A DNA stretch of 10,389 nt, taken from positions 1 through 10,389 of the forward strand of contig JAETTR010000026.1 in assembly GCA_021768985.1 (NCBI GenBank), given 5' to 3'. The notes below the pieces were generated by a model. The model saw only the letters and a list, made by a program, of their open reading frames with translations. It was not told the DNA's origin and ran no database searches. The translations under genes and the position numbers were made by a program. Source of the stretch: Bacillota bacterium. Lineage in GTDB: Bacteria > Bacillota > Clostridia > Christensenellales > Borkfalkiaceae. How positions within the stretch are numbered: position 1 is the stretch's first letter; the number at the start of each line of letters is the position of its first letter. Shown here one piece after another: positions 1-8,500 of the stretch.

Positions 1-1141
1 TTCGGGGCTTCGCGTCATCCGCGCGTACAACGCCGAGCAGTATCAGCAGGACAAATTCGGGAAAGTAAACGAAGAGTTTATGCGGACCAACCTGTTCACG
101 GGCAGGACGATGGCGTTTATGTCGCCCGTCATGTCGCTCGTCATGAACGGACTGAACATCGCGATTTATTGGATCGGCGCGGTTCTCATCAACAACGCGG
201 GCGTCTCGGAATTCAGCACGCTGTTTTCCGACATGGTGGTGTTCATGTCCTACGGAATGCTCGTCGTATCGGCGTTCATGATGCTCGCCATGGTGTTCAT
301 GTTCCTGCCCCGTTCCCTCGTTGCTTCGCGGCGTATCCGCGAAGTGCTCGATACGGATTGCCGTTTGAAGGACGGCGCGGGCGTGGGGGAGACCGCCGAA
401 AAGGGTACGGTGGAGTTTCGGGACGTCACCTTCCGCTATCCCGACGGCGGCGAGGACGTGCTCTCCGATATCAACTTCCGCGCCGAGCGGGGACAGACGA
501 TCGCGTTTATCGGAGCGACGGGTTGCGGAAAGAGCACGGTCGTGAATCTCGTTTCCCGTTTCTACGATCCGACGGAAGGCACGGTGCTCGTGGACGGGCA
601 CGATGTGCGCGAGTATACGAAAGAGGAGCTGAATAAAAAGATCAGCTATGTTTCGCAGAAGGCGGTGCTGTTCAGCGGAAGCATCCGCGAGAACGTCGAC
701 TTCGGCGACAACGCCGCCGACGAAGAGGCGGTAAAGCGCGCCGTCGCCGTCGCGCAGGGCACCGAATTCGTGGAGAAGCAGAAGGACGCTTACGACGGAC
801 GGGTCGCGCAGAACGGCTCCAATTTCTCGGGCGGACAGAAGCAACGGCTCTCGATCGCCCGCGCGGTGGCGCGCAACGCCGAAATTTATATCTTCGACGA
901 CACCTTCTCCGCACTCGACTATTCGACGGACCGGAATTTGCGCAAGGCGCTGAAAGAGGAAGTCAAGGACGCGACCTGCCTGATCGTCGCCCAGCGGATC
1001 GGAACGATCAAGGACGCCGATCTCATTCTGGTGCTGGACGGCGGAAAGGTCGTGGGTGCGGGCAAGCACGAAGAGCTCATCAAAAATTGCCCGACCTATC
1101 TCGAAATCGCAAAGAGCCAGTTGAGCGAGGAGGAACTATAA
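1..1141 (+). CDS. ABC exporter half-transporter, subunit 1 (5' partial)
   Basis: This is the 3' portion of a membrane-ATPase fusion of the multidrug/lipid exporter type. The open frame runs in from the left edge (first complete codon at 2), so the start and first membrane helices lie outside; the ATG at 80 is internal. Codons before it read as the intracellular-loop motif GLRVIRAYNAE typical of these exporters. Two or three hydrophobic helices follow (about 107-325). The ATPase domain has Walker A GATGCGKS (512-535), signature FSGGQ (824-838) and Walker B IYIFDD ending at 901. The catalytic Glu position is Asp (899-901) and the switch His is Gln (992-994, VAQRIG). In heterodimeric exporters such as TM287/288 these changes mark the degenerate subunit. 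The signature motif is intact and would serve the partner's ATP site. The partner starts directly after the TAA stop, so co-translation and heterodimer assembly are likely. The substrate cannot be told from sequence. Confidence 0.93.
   Translation, partial: SGLRVIRAYNAEQYQQDKFGKVNEEFMRTNLFTGRTMAFMSPVMSLVMNGLNIAIYWIGAVLINNAGVSEFSTLFSDMVVFMSYGMLVVSAFMMLAMVFMFLPRSLVASRRIREVLDTDCRLKDGAGVGETAEKGTVEFRDVTFRYPDGGEDVLSDINFRAERGQTIAFIGATGCGKSTVVNLVSRFYDPTEGTVLVDGHDVREYTKEELNKKISYVSQKAVLFSGSIRENVDFGDNAADEEAVKRAVAVAQGTEFVEKQKDAYDGRVAQNGSNFSGGQKQRLSIARAVARNAEIYIFDDTFSALDYSTDRNLRKALKEEVKDATCLIVAQRIGTIKDADLILVLDGGKVVGAGKHEELIKNCPTYLEIAKSQLSEEEL
1128..1133 (+). promoter_or_regulatory. Ribosome binding site of ABC subunit 2
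   Basis: AGGAGG lies in the last codons of subunit 1, 8 nt before the ATG at 1142. It fixes the start of subunit 2 and implies that both subunits come from one mRNA with coupled translation. Confidence 0.8.
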
Positions 1142-2950
1142 ATGCCGAAACCGATGCATCATACGGGCAAGGCGAAGAACGCGAAAAAAGCGCTCGTCGA
1201 TCTTGCAAAATACAGTAAAAAATATTGGGCGGCGATGCTCGTTGCGTTGCTCTTCGCGGTCGGAAGCACCGTGCTCGCCGTGCTGTCGCCCGACAAAATC
1301 GCGCGGCTCACCGAAATCATTCAGGAGGGCGTGCTTTTCGAAGGCAAGACGCCGGTCGGGATTTCAATCGATATGGGCGCGTTCATGGCGGTTATCTACA
1401 CGCTGATCGGCATGTACGCGGGGAGCATGGCGTTGAACTATTTTCAGCACTTTATTTTGAGCTCCGTTTCCTGCGAAATCACGCGGAACATGCGTAAGGA
1501 CATCAGCGGCAAGATCAACCGCGTGCCCCTTTCCTATTTCGATTCGCACAGCTTCGGCGACACGCTTTCCCGCGTGACGAACGACGTGGACACCGTTTCG
1601 CAGTCCTTCGTAAACAGCGTGGGAACGTTCGTGACGGCGGTTTCCATGCTCGTCGGGTGTCTCGTCATGATGTTCGTCACGCAGTGGATTCTCGCGTTCG
1701 CGACGATCGCCGCCACGCTCTTCGGGTTCGTCATTATCAGCGTGATCATGGCGAAGTCGCAGAAGTATTTCTCCGCCCGTCAGAGGAGTCTCGCGCGGGT
1801 GAACGGACACGTGGAAGAGTACTTCGCCGGTCAGAACGTGGTGCGCGCCTACAACGCCGAATCGCGTGCGAGAGAGGAGTTTTCGGCGCGCAACGCCGAA
1901 TTGAAGCACAACACGTTCAAGGCGGAATTCCTGGGCGGGCTCATGCAGCCGCTCATGGGATTCGTGGGGAATTTCGGATACGTGGTCGTCGTCATCGTCG
2001 GCGCGGCGCTCGCGTTCGGCGAAAAGTTCGGCGTGACCTTCCCGATCATCGTTTCCTTCATGATCTACGTGCGGCAGTTCTCCTCGCCGCTCGGACAGAT
2101 CGCCCAGAGCATGGCGAACCTGCAATCCGCGGCGGCGGCAAGCGAGCGCGTGTTCGAGTTCCTCGGCGAGGAGGAGCTTTCGGACGAGAGCGGCAAGACG
2201 GCGCGGCTGGATTCCGTCAAGGGGGACGTGGAGTTTTCGCACGTGCGCTTCGGCTATACCGAGGACAAGACGATCATTCACGACTTCTCGACCGGGGTCA
2301 AGGCGGGGCAGAAGGTCGCGATCGTGGGACCCACGGGCGCGGGCAAGACGACCGTCGTCAATCTGCTCATGCGCTTTTACGAGCTGGGCGGCGGGGAGAT
2401 CAAGGTGGACGGCGTTCCGCTCTCTTCGCTCACGCGGGAGAACGTGCACGATCTGTTCGGCATGGTGTTGCAGGACACCTGGCTGTTCGAGGGAACGCTG
2501 CGGGATAACTTGACGTACGGAAAGACGGATATCTCCGACACCGATCTCATGCGCGTGTGCGAGGCGACGGGGCTCGGGCACTTCGTGCGCACTCTGCCCG
2601 AGGGGCTCGACACCATGCTCAACGATTCGGTCACCATTTCCGCGGGGCAGAAACAGCTGATCACGATCGCCCGCGCCATGGTGGAGAACGCGCCCATGCT
2701 CATTCTCGACGAGGCGACCTCCTCGGTGGATACCCGCACGGAATTGCAGATTCAGAAGGCGATGAACAAGCTGACCGAAGGCAGAACGAGCTTCGTTATT
2801 GCGCATCGCCTGTCCACGATCCGCGACGCCGATATGATTCTGTATATGCAGGACGGCGATATCCGCGAAACGGGCACGCACGAAGAGCTGTTGAAAAAGA
2901 ACGGTCTGTACGCGAAGCTCTACAATTCGCAGTTCGAAAAAGCGAGTTAA
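1142..2950 (+). CDS. ABC exporter half-transporter, subunit 2 (catalytic)
   Basis: Complete 602-residue exporter, the usual length for an ABC half-transporter with an N-terminal membrane domain and C-terminal ATPase. Hydrophobic segments lie at about residues 30-49, 79-101, 163-204 (two helices) and 272-322 (two helices), giving six. The ATPase has Walker A GPTGAGKT (396-403), a degenerate signature ISAGQ (499-503) instead of LSGGQ, Walker B ILDE with the catalytic Glu524, and switch His555 (IAHRLS). It therefore supplies the working catalytic residues, while its weak signature pairs with the degenerate site of subunit 1. The two proteins together have one competent and one degenerate ATP site, as in LmrCD or TM287/288. 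The ATG at 1142 directly follows the upstream TAA, and AGGAGG at 1128-1133 inside the upstream gene gives a strong ribosome binding site with 8-nt spacing. Drug, peptide or lipid export are all possible. Confidence 0.95.
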   Translation: MPKPMHHTGKAKNAKKALVDLAKYSKKYWAAMLVALLFAVGSTVLAVLSPDKIARLTEIIQEGVLFEGKTPVGISIDMGAFMAVIYTLIGMYAGSMALNYFQHFILSSVSCEITRNMRKDISGKINRVPLSYFDSHSFGDTLSRVTNDVDTVSQSFVNSVGTFVTAVSMLVGCLVMMFVTQWILAFATIAATLFGFVIISVIMAKSQKYFSARQRSLARVNGHVEEYFAGQNVVRAYNAESRAREEFSARNAELKHNTFKAEFLGGLMQPLMGFVGNFGYVVVVIVGAALAFGEKFGVTFPIIVSFMIYVRQFSSPLGQIAQSMANLQSAAAASERVFEFLGEEELSDESGKTARLDSVKGDVEFSHVRFGYTEDKTIIHDFSTGVKAGQKVAIVGPTGAGKTTVVNLLMRFYELGGGEIKVDGVPLSSLTRENVHDLFGMVLQDTWLFEGTLRDNLTYGKTDISDTDLMRVCEATGLGHFVRTLPEGLDTMLNDSVTISAGQKQLITIARAMVENAPMLILDEATSSVDTRTELQIQKAMNKLTEGRTSFVIAHRLSTIRDADMILYMQDGDIRETGTHEELLKKNGLYAKLYNSQFEKAS

Positions 2951-2957
2951 TCAGGAT

Positions 2958-2989
2958 AAAAAAAAGCCCCGCGGGCGCGGGGCTTTTTT
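2958..2989. terminator. Bidirectional intrinsic terminator between convergent genes
   Basis: A perfect GC stem, GCCCCGC (2966-2972) with GCGGGGC (2977-2983), has a 4-nt loop and is flanked by an A-run (2958-2965) and six T (2984-2989). Read on either strand it gives a GC hairpin followed by a U-tract. It can therefore end both the ABC exporter transcript (stop at 2950) and the convergent aminopeptidase transcript (stop at 2997). Confidence 0.93.
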
Positions 2990-2996
2990 GCATAAT

Positions 2997-4241
2997 TCAG
3001 AGAATCACGCGGTCGTCCTTGATTTCGATTCCGCTTGCAAAGAACGCTTTCAGTCCGTTCTCCGCTTCGAGGTAATCGCTCTTTAAGATCGTTTCCACGG
3101 CGGAGTGCATGGCGAGCTGGGCGATTCCGAGATCGACGGACGGCATGCATACCTGCCCGAGACTGATCGCGCCCAACGTGCTTCCGCTCCGCATGTCCGA
3201 GCGGTTGTAAAAGGTCTGGTATTTGACGCCCGCGCGGTCGAAGATCGTCTTTACTGCGGCGGAAGTGAGCGCGTCGGTCGTGTACGCGCCGCCCGCGTGC
3301 CCCTTGATCGCGATCCCGCCGCCCATCTTCGCGCGGTTGGTCGGGTCGCATTTTTCGGGGCGGTTGGGATGAAGCGCGTGCGCGTTGTCCATGGAAATCA
3401 GCAAAGAGGAAGAGAGGGCTTTTAAATAAGCTTCTTCGGATTTTCCCTGCGCAAGGGCGATGCGTTTTAAAACGGCGGAAAGGAAATCTCCGCCCGCGCC
3501 CTGTCGGGTGCGGCTGCCTACTTCTTCGCTGTCCAGACACGCCGCGACGCAGGTGCCCGCGGGCGCGCCTTCGGCAAGCGCGGTAAGCGATGCGTAGACG
3601 CTCGAGAGATTATCGATGCGGGGAGAGGAGAGAAATTCTCCTTCCGCGCCGCTCTCGAAGGGGGCTTCCGCGCAGACGGCGAACAGATCTGCGGAAACGG
3701 GGTTGCCGATCAGCGCTTCGAAATCTTTCTTGCCCACCGACAACAGGGGCAGAAGATCGGTCTGAGGATTGGGCGCGAATTTATCGTTTGCGTCGCGGTT
3801 CATGTGCACGGCGAGCGAGGGAATCACGACGTTGAAATCGCTTACGAAGTTTTTCGCCTGCAAGCCGGATTCGGTGCGGTACACCGCCCGCCCCGCGAGC
3901 TTCAACGGTCTGTCGAAGAAAGTATAATACAGCCCGCCGCCGTAGGGCTCCGCGTTCAGCCGCGTAAATTCGCCGTCGGAGAGGGCGGCGTTCTCTTTCA
4001 GTTTCAGACAGGGGGAATCGGTGTGCGACGCGACGATCTTGTATCCCGCGCTTTTGCCGAGGGTGAACGCGATGATCGCGCTGCCCCCGCGGACGACGTA
4101 ATATTTACCGCCCTCCTTCAAATGCCACTCGTCCGATTCCGAAAGGGGAAGAAACCCCTTTTCCGACAGGTAGTTCTTTGCGTTTTCCGCCGCCTGATAG
4201 GCGGTGAGCGATCCGTTTAAAAATTCCTCGAAGCGTTTCAT
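2997..4241 (-). CDS. apeB: M18 family aminopeptidase (aspartyl aminopeptidase type)
   Basis: A cytosolic zinc aminopeptidase of the M18 family, which removes N-terminal residues, often acidic ones, from peptides. The 414-residue length is close to the family norm. All metal and catalytic positions known from M18 can be placed: HTDSP (His73 ligand, Asp75 catalytic), SPRIDN (bridging Asp210), DSEEVGS (Glu239 catalytic, Glu240 ligand), DNAHALHPN (Asp285, followed by the conserved His288) and AMHS (His379 ligand). The GSTLG motif near residue 353 is also typical. The frame stays open upstream to 4367, but that extension would run across the promoter at 4269-4297 and has no family resemblance. The ATG at 4241, starting MKRFEEFL, is therefore chosen. 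The ribosome binding site before it is weak (GGGAA). The gene converges on the ABC operon and diverges from spo0A. Substrate preference is inferred from the family only; the symbol is a family-level name. Confidence 0.93.
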   Translation of the reverse strand: MKRFEEFLNGSLTAYQAAENAKNYLSEKGFLPLSESDEWHLKEGGKYYVVRGGSAIIAFTLGKSAGYKIVASHTDSPCLKLKENAALSDGEFTRLNAEPYGGGLYYTFFDRPLKLAGRAVYRTESGLQAKNFVSDFNVVIPSLAVHMNRDANDKFAPNPQTDLLPLLSVGKKDFEALIGNPVSADLFAVCAEAPFESGAEGEFLSSPRIDNLSSVYASLTALAEGAPAGTCVAACLDSEEVGSRTRQGAGGDFLSAVLKRIALAQGKSEEAYLKALSSSLLISMDNAHALHPNRPEKCDPTNRAKMGGGIAIKGHAGGAYTTDALTSAAVKTIFDRAGVKYQTFYNRSDMRSGSTLGAISLGQVCMPSVDLGIAQLAMHSAVETILKSDYLEAENGLKAFFASGIEIKDDRVIL

Positions 4242-4268
4242 AATTTGTTCCCGTATCGTTTTTCTGCT

Positions 4269-4297
4269 ATTATACTCTTTCTCCCGCAAAAAGGCAA
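4269..4297 (-). promoter_or_regulatory. Sigma-A type promoter of the M18 aminopeptidase
   Basis: On the minus strand TTGCCT (4292-4297) is followed after exactly 17 bp by a perfect TATAAT (4269-4274). Transcription would start near 4262, leaving a leader of about 20 nt before the ATG at 4241. This position also rules out the upstream start at 4367. Confidence 0.8.
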
Positions 4298-4366
4298 TCG
4301 CTTTTTCCGCAAAATGCGCGATTCGTGCGTGCGGATTGCCGCGGAATAGGGCGGATTTTACGCGCA

Positions 4367-4449
4367 AAAAATGTCGTTTTCGGTCGAATCGACATTTTTG
4401 TACAAAAAAGAATTATTTTCGTAAAAAAATATTTGAATTTTGTACAAAA
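4367..4449. promoter_or_regulatory. Palindromic operator-like cluster in the divergent spo0A/aminopeptidase region
   Basis: Three symmetric elements lie in this AT-rich stretch. A perfect 10-bp inverted repeat, AAAAATGTCG (4367-4376) and CGACATTTTT (4390-4399), has a 13-bp spacer. It overlaps a 14-bp perfect palindrome TTTTTGTACAAAAA (4395-4408). A related 12-bp palindrome TTTTGTACAAAA (4438-4449) ends 5 bp before the spo0A -35 box. The two GTAC centres are 42 bp apart, close to four helical turns. Around the first repeat are near matches to the Spo0A box TGTCGAA: GGTCGAA (4382-4388), TGTCGAT on the minus strand (4388-4394) and TGTCGTT (4372-4378). Binding by Spo0A or another dimeric regulator is inference. 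Confidence 0.55.
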
Positions 4450-4454
4450 ATGGC

Positions 4455-4483
4455 TTTACAAATTCTTTCACGTAGATTATAAT
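4455..4483 (+). promoter_or_regulatory. Sigma-A type promoter of spo0A
   Basis: TTTACA (4455-4460) and a perfect TATAAT (4478-4483) are separated by exactly 17 bp. Transcription would start near 4490, giving a leader of about 25 nt. A GTAC palindrome sits just upstream of the -35 box, a usual place for regulator binding. Confidence 0.82.
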
Positions 4484-4514
4484 GCCGTTACTAGATCTAA
4501 AGAGAGGTGTAAAT

Positions 4515-5267
4515 ATGAAACGAATTCTGATTATGGAAGGCAACGGCGGATTCGCCGAAGAACTTTCTTCATATTTCGCAGGGCAAGGGTACGAGGTTTG
4601 CGGAGTAACGGACGATGGCGCGGAGGGGCTGAAGCTTTTGGAGCAACATTCTCCCGACGTAGCCATAATGAGTTTGTCGCTGAAAACGGCGGACGGATTT
4701 ACGGTGATGGAGGAGGCGCGCAAACAGAACCGCAAAACGGATTTTATCGTGATGGGGAACTTTACCGACGATAAGATCATTAACCGCGCGATTACGCTCG
4801 GCGCAAAGTATTATCTCATGAAACCCGTTTCCGCGGAGCTCGTCGGCGAGCGCGTGAACGAGATCATGAGCCCCGATGTTGCGGGCTCGCGGGAAAAATT
4901 CGAACGCAAGCGGGCGGGTTCGCTCGACGAGCGCATCAGCAACATCTTTATCTCCATCGGGATTCCGCCGCATATCAAAGGGTACAGCTACCTGCGCGAG
5001 GCGATCAAGATGGCGGTAAACGATCCGCAGGTGATCAACAACGTCACGAAAGGGCTGTATCCCGTGATCGGGGACAAGTTCGGCTCTACGGCGAGCAAGG
5101 TGGAGCGCGCGATCCGCCACGCGATCGAGGTCGCATGGAACCGCGGCAGAATCGACGCGATCAACGCGATCTTCGGCGCGCGGGTGTATATCGGAAGCGA
5201 AAAACCCACGAACAGCGAATTTATCGCGCTCGTCGCCGACAAACTCATTCTGGAGAGCATGGTGTGA
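4515..5267 (+). CDS. spo0A: Spo0A-like regulator with degenerate receiver domain
   Basis: Spo0A is the DNA-binding response regulator that commits Bacillota to sporulation. This 250-residue homologue has a receiver fold at about residues 1-118 and a Spo0A C-terminal domain at 137-250. The latter is strongly conserved: HIKGYSYLREAI (153-164), the helix-turn-helix TASKVERAIRHAIEVAW (192-208) and KPTNSEFIALVADKL (230-244). The receiver is not conserved. Aligned by eye with B. subtilis Spo0A, the acidic pair Asp10-Asp11 is Glu8-Gly9, the phosphoacceptor Asp56 is Ser53 (codon 4671-4673), and the switch Thr is Gly81. Only the Lys of the KP motif (Lys103) remains. Classical phosphorelay activation therefore looks impossible. 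The ATG at 4515 is preferred over the ATG at 4482 because AGAGAGGTG (4501-4509) is well placed and the -10 box overlaps 4482. The gene is monocistronic, without the recN-spoIVB neighbours common in Bacillota. Confidence 0.93.
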   Translation: MKRILIMEGNGGFAEELSSYFAGQGYEVCGVTDDGAEGLKLLEQHSPDVAIMSLSLKTADGFTVMEEARKQNRKTDFIVMGNFTDDKIINRAITLGAKYYLMKPVSAELVGERVNEIMSPDVAGSREKFERKRAGSLDERISNIFISIGIPPHIKGYSYLREAIKMAVNDPQVINNVTKGLYPVIGDKFGSTASKVERAIRHAIEVAWNRGRIDAINAIFGARVYIGSEKPTNSEFIALVADKLILESMV

Positions 5268-5313
5268 AACCGCGCAAACCGGACTAAAATTTTACGCGCT
5301 TGGCAATTTCAGG

Positions 5314-5341
5314 AAAACGCGTCCTTCGGGGCGCGTTTTTT
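5314..5341 (+). terminator. Intrinsic terminator of spo0A with UUCG tetraloop
   Basis: The stem AAAACGCGTCC (5314-5324) pairs with GGGCGCGTTTT (from 5329), with one G-U pair, around a TTCG loop (5325-5328) closed by C-G. Six T follow (5336-5341). This is a very stable tetraloop hairpin with U-tract, 46 nt after the spo0A stop. Confidence 0.9.
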
Positions 5342-5417
5342 CGCGTTTGTACGCGGTCGTTCGCGCACGTTTTTCGACGTCGGGGAAAAGTTATCCGAAT
5401 TTTTATCGTCAATATCG

Positions 5418-5446
5418 TTGAAAATCGAAAGAAAAAATGATATAAT
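5418..5446 (+). promoter_or_regulatory. Sigma-A type promoter of the ftsK/spoIIIE-rimO operon
   Basis: TTGAAA (5418-5423) and a perfect TATAAT (5441-5446) lie 17 bp apart, the best promoter match in the window. The start would be near 5453, giving a leader of about 48 nt. It shows the translocase gene is transcribed separately from spo0A, as a constitutive housekeeping unit might be. Confidence 0.85.
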
Positions 5447-5500
5447 GTATGTTGAAATAATGCGTATTATGATCCTTTCGGGGATTTCGGAGGATTCGGC

Positions 5501-8500
5501 GTGAACAGTTTGGGGCGCGGTGACAACAAAAAAGAGAGAAATAAAGCTTCCGTGATGACGAGGGAGACCTTCGGCATGACGTTTATGTTATTCGGAGCAA
5601 TCATGTTTTTTATCGCCGTTACGGGCAAGCTCGTATTCGGTTCGGTCGGCACGGCGATCACGGCGTTTTTCGTCGGCTTGTTCGGATTTTTGTTCTATCC
5701 GCTCGACCTGCTGTTTATTTATCTCGGATTCGTCATGGTGTTCGGCAAAAAGCCGATTCCCGCCAAATGGCTGCTCCGCTTCTTTTTGCTGACGCTTTCG
5801 ATCTTTCTCATCGTACATCTCGCCACCTCCGAGCGCTTCGTTTCCGAAGGCTTCGGCGGCTACATGGGCGGTTGCTGGAACGCGGCGGGCGCTTCCGCGG
5901 CGGCGGGTACGGGCGGCGGCGTGATTCTGGGGCTGATCGTGTATCCCGTTCGCAGTTTGTTTCACGTTGCGGGCGCTTACGTGGTGTTTTCTCTTTTGCT
6001 TGCGGCGGCGCTTTTTTACGTGCTGATGGGCACGCCCCTGCGCGGGCTCGTGTTCCGCAAGCGCGTCCGCGCGGAACAGGCGGAGCCGCAACCCGATGTC
6101 CGATCGGAGGGCATGGGCTTCGACGATCTTTCCGCGCCCGCCTATCACGAAGCGGCGCCCGTGTCCGAACCCGCCGTACAGGAACAGAGATATACCCGTC
6201 CGCAGCCCGCGCCCACGGCGCGGAGTCGGGCGGAAGAGGAGAGCCGCGAGATTCTTTTCTCGGGCGATCCCGCGAGCAGCTATCGCAACAATCTGATTTT
6301 CAGCAGAGATTCGCAGTTTAACGCTTCCCAGCGCAGAAGCAGCGTGGAGCGAAAGGACCCGCCCGCGCCCGCGCGGGAGGAGCCGAACGGCACCGTCTAC
6401 GAGTACGGCGCGCCCGCACAAAACCCCGCGCCCAGCTATTCCGAACGCTATTCCAGGCAGGCGGAAACCGCCCGTCCCGCCATGCCGCGCAAGATCGTGC
6501 CGGCGGAACGGGTATTCCCCGACCGCGAGGAAAATTACAATTATCCGCAGACGCCCACTTATCGCGCGCCGAGCGCGGACGTGAGCGGGAACCGCGATTT
6601 TTACGCGAAAGACGTTTCGCCTGCGCCTGCGCAGGATACGGGATCGGAGCCCGTGCGGAAGGACGACGATTTCAACGGCTATCGTCCGATTTTCCGCGGC
6701 GCGCCCGCGGCGGCAACCGAGCCCGCCGCGCCCGCACGGACGGAACCCGCGCCCGAACCGACGCGCACTTCGCGCGAGCTGTTCCGCAGCGCGTTCTCCC
6801 GTCCCGCGGAGGAAAAGGAAGAGGACGAGCCCCGTTTCGGATTCGGCGCGCCCGCCCGCGAGCAGAGAGAGGAGCAGGACGATCGGATCGCCCGCGCGTT
6901 CGACGAGCTCGATAGCGCGCGCAAAGCAGGAGAGGATTCGAAGCCTTTCGCGCCTTCCGAACCTGAACCCTCCCGCCGCGGCTTCGAACCGCCTGTGGAA
7001 GATACGTTCGCCGCGCCCGAGCCGGAAACGCCCCGCCGCGGCTTCGAGCCGCCTGCAGAAGATACGTTCTCCGCGCCCGAGCCTGAAACGCCCCGCCGCG
7101 GCTTCGAGCCGCCTGCGGAAGATGTGTTCGTCGCGCCCGAGCCGGAAGCGCCCCGCCGCGGTTTCGAGCCGCCCGCGGAGGAATATGAGGAAACGCGCGG
7201 CAGCTCCGCCGCCGATCTGTTTGACGATAACGACGCGGATTTCGACGACGCCGATTTCCGTACCGCGGACGAGCCCGTGCCGCCTTCCCGTTCCTTCGAG
7301 GGCTTGCAGTCTCCCCGCGGCGGTCGCGCTTCGGCGTTCTCCGAGCCCGTGCACGAAATTTCGGACGAGCCCGCACCCGCGCCCGTCAGGCACGTCTATA
7401 AAAAGTACGTCTGCCCGAACCGCAATCTGTTCGAGCGGTATAACGATACCGTCACCGTTTCGGCGGAAGAGATCGAGCACAATTCCAACGTAATCGTGGA
7501 AACGCTCGCGGGTTTCCATATCGAAGCGGAGGTCGTAAAGGTGACCTGCGGTTCCGCCGTTACCCGTTACGACATCGACATTCCCGGGAACGTGGCGGTG
7601 CGCACCGTCGTCAAGCGGGACGCGGAGATCGCGCTCCGTCTGCACGCGCGCGACGGCGTGAATATCTATTCGAACTCCGAGGTGGGCGCGATTTCGATCG
7701 AGGTTCCCAACTCCGTGCGCGCCACGGTCGGCTTGCGTTCGGTCATGGAAGCGGAGGAGTACGAAAACGGCAAACCCAACTCGCTGATGTTCGCGATCGG
7801 CAAGGACGTGGAAGGGCGGAACGTGTGCGGCAATATCGTCAAGATGAAGCACATTCTCGTCGCCGGTTCCACCGGTTCGGGTAAGAGCGTCTGCCTGAAC
7901 GCCATGCTCATCAGCTTGATCTGCAAATACTCGCCCGAGGATCTGCGGCTCATTCTGATCGACCCCAAAAAGGTGGAGTTCGCCATATTCGACGGGCTTC
8001 CGCACCTCATGATCAACGAGATCATTGCCGACGCGCAGAAGGCGGTGACCGCGCTGAACTGGGCGATCAAAGAAATGGAGCGCCGTTACAGCCTGTTCGA
8101 ACAGAAGACGCGCAGCGGAATCAACGTACATAACCTCGACGAGTACAACGCCAATCTGACCGAGGACGAGGAAAAGCTTCCGAAGATCGTGATCGTCGTG
8201 GACGAGCTCGCGGACTTGATGTCGGTCGCCAAGAAGGATATCGAGGACAGAATTCAGCGTCTGGCGCAAAAGGCGCGCGCGGCGGGAATGCACCTCGTCA
8301 TCGCGACACAGCGTCCTTCGGTGGACGTCATCACGGGCGTCATCAAGGGGAACCTGCCCACCCGTCTTGCCTTCCGCGTCATTCAGGAAGTGGACAGCCG
8401 CACCATTCTCGACGAATCGGGCGCGGAAAAACTGCTCGGCAACGGCGATATGCTGTACCGCACCGAGGGCATGTTCAACTGCCTGCGCGTGCAGGGCGCG

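Noticed and set aside
1364..2881. 505-codon minus-strand open frame opposite ABC subunit 2
   Set aside because: Antisense shadow: His/Arg-rich composition, no recognisable domain, and it lies wholly inside a well-supported exporter gene.
4242..4367. N-terminal extension of the M18 aminopeptidase to 4367
   Set aside because: The extension covers a TTGCCT-N17-TATAAT promoter and has no family-like sequence; the ATG at 4241 gives the normal M18 length.
4482..4514. Upstream ATG for spo0A at 4482
   Set aside because: It overlaps the -10 box and would lie before the predicted transcription start; the ATG at 4515 has a good ribosome binding site and matches the family start.
6961..7188. Regular repeats as a possible CRISPR array
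   Set aside because: The whole 60-bp unit is repeated without unique spacers, and it is in frame inside a coding gene.
6672..7376. Minus-strand Arg-rich frame over the linker repeats
   Set aside because: Its repetitive composition is just the 60-bp repeat read backwards; no ribosome binding site or promoter was seen.
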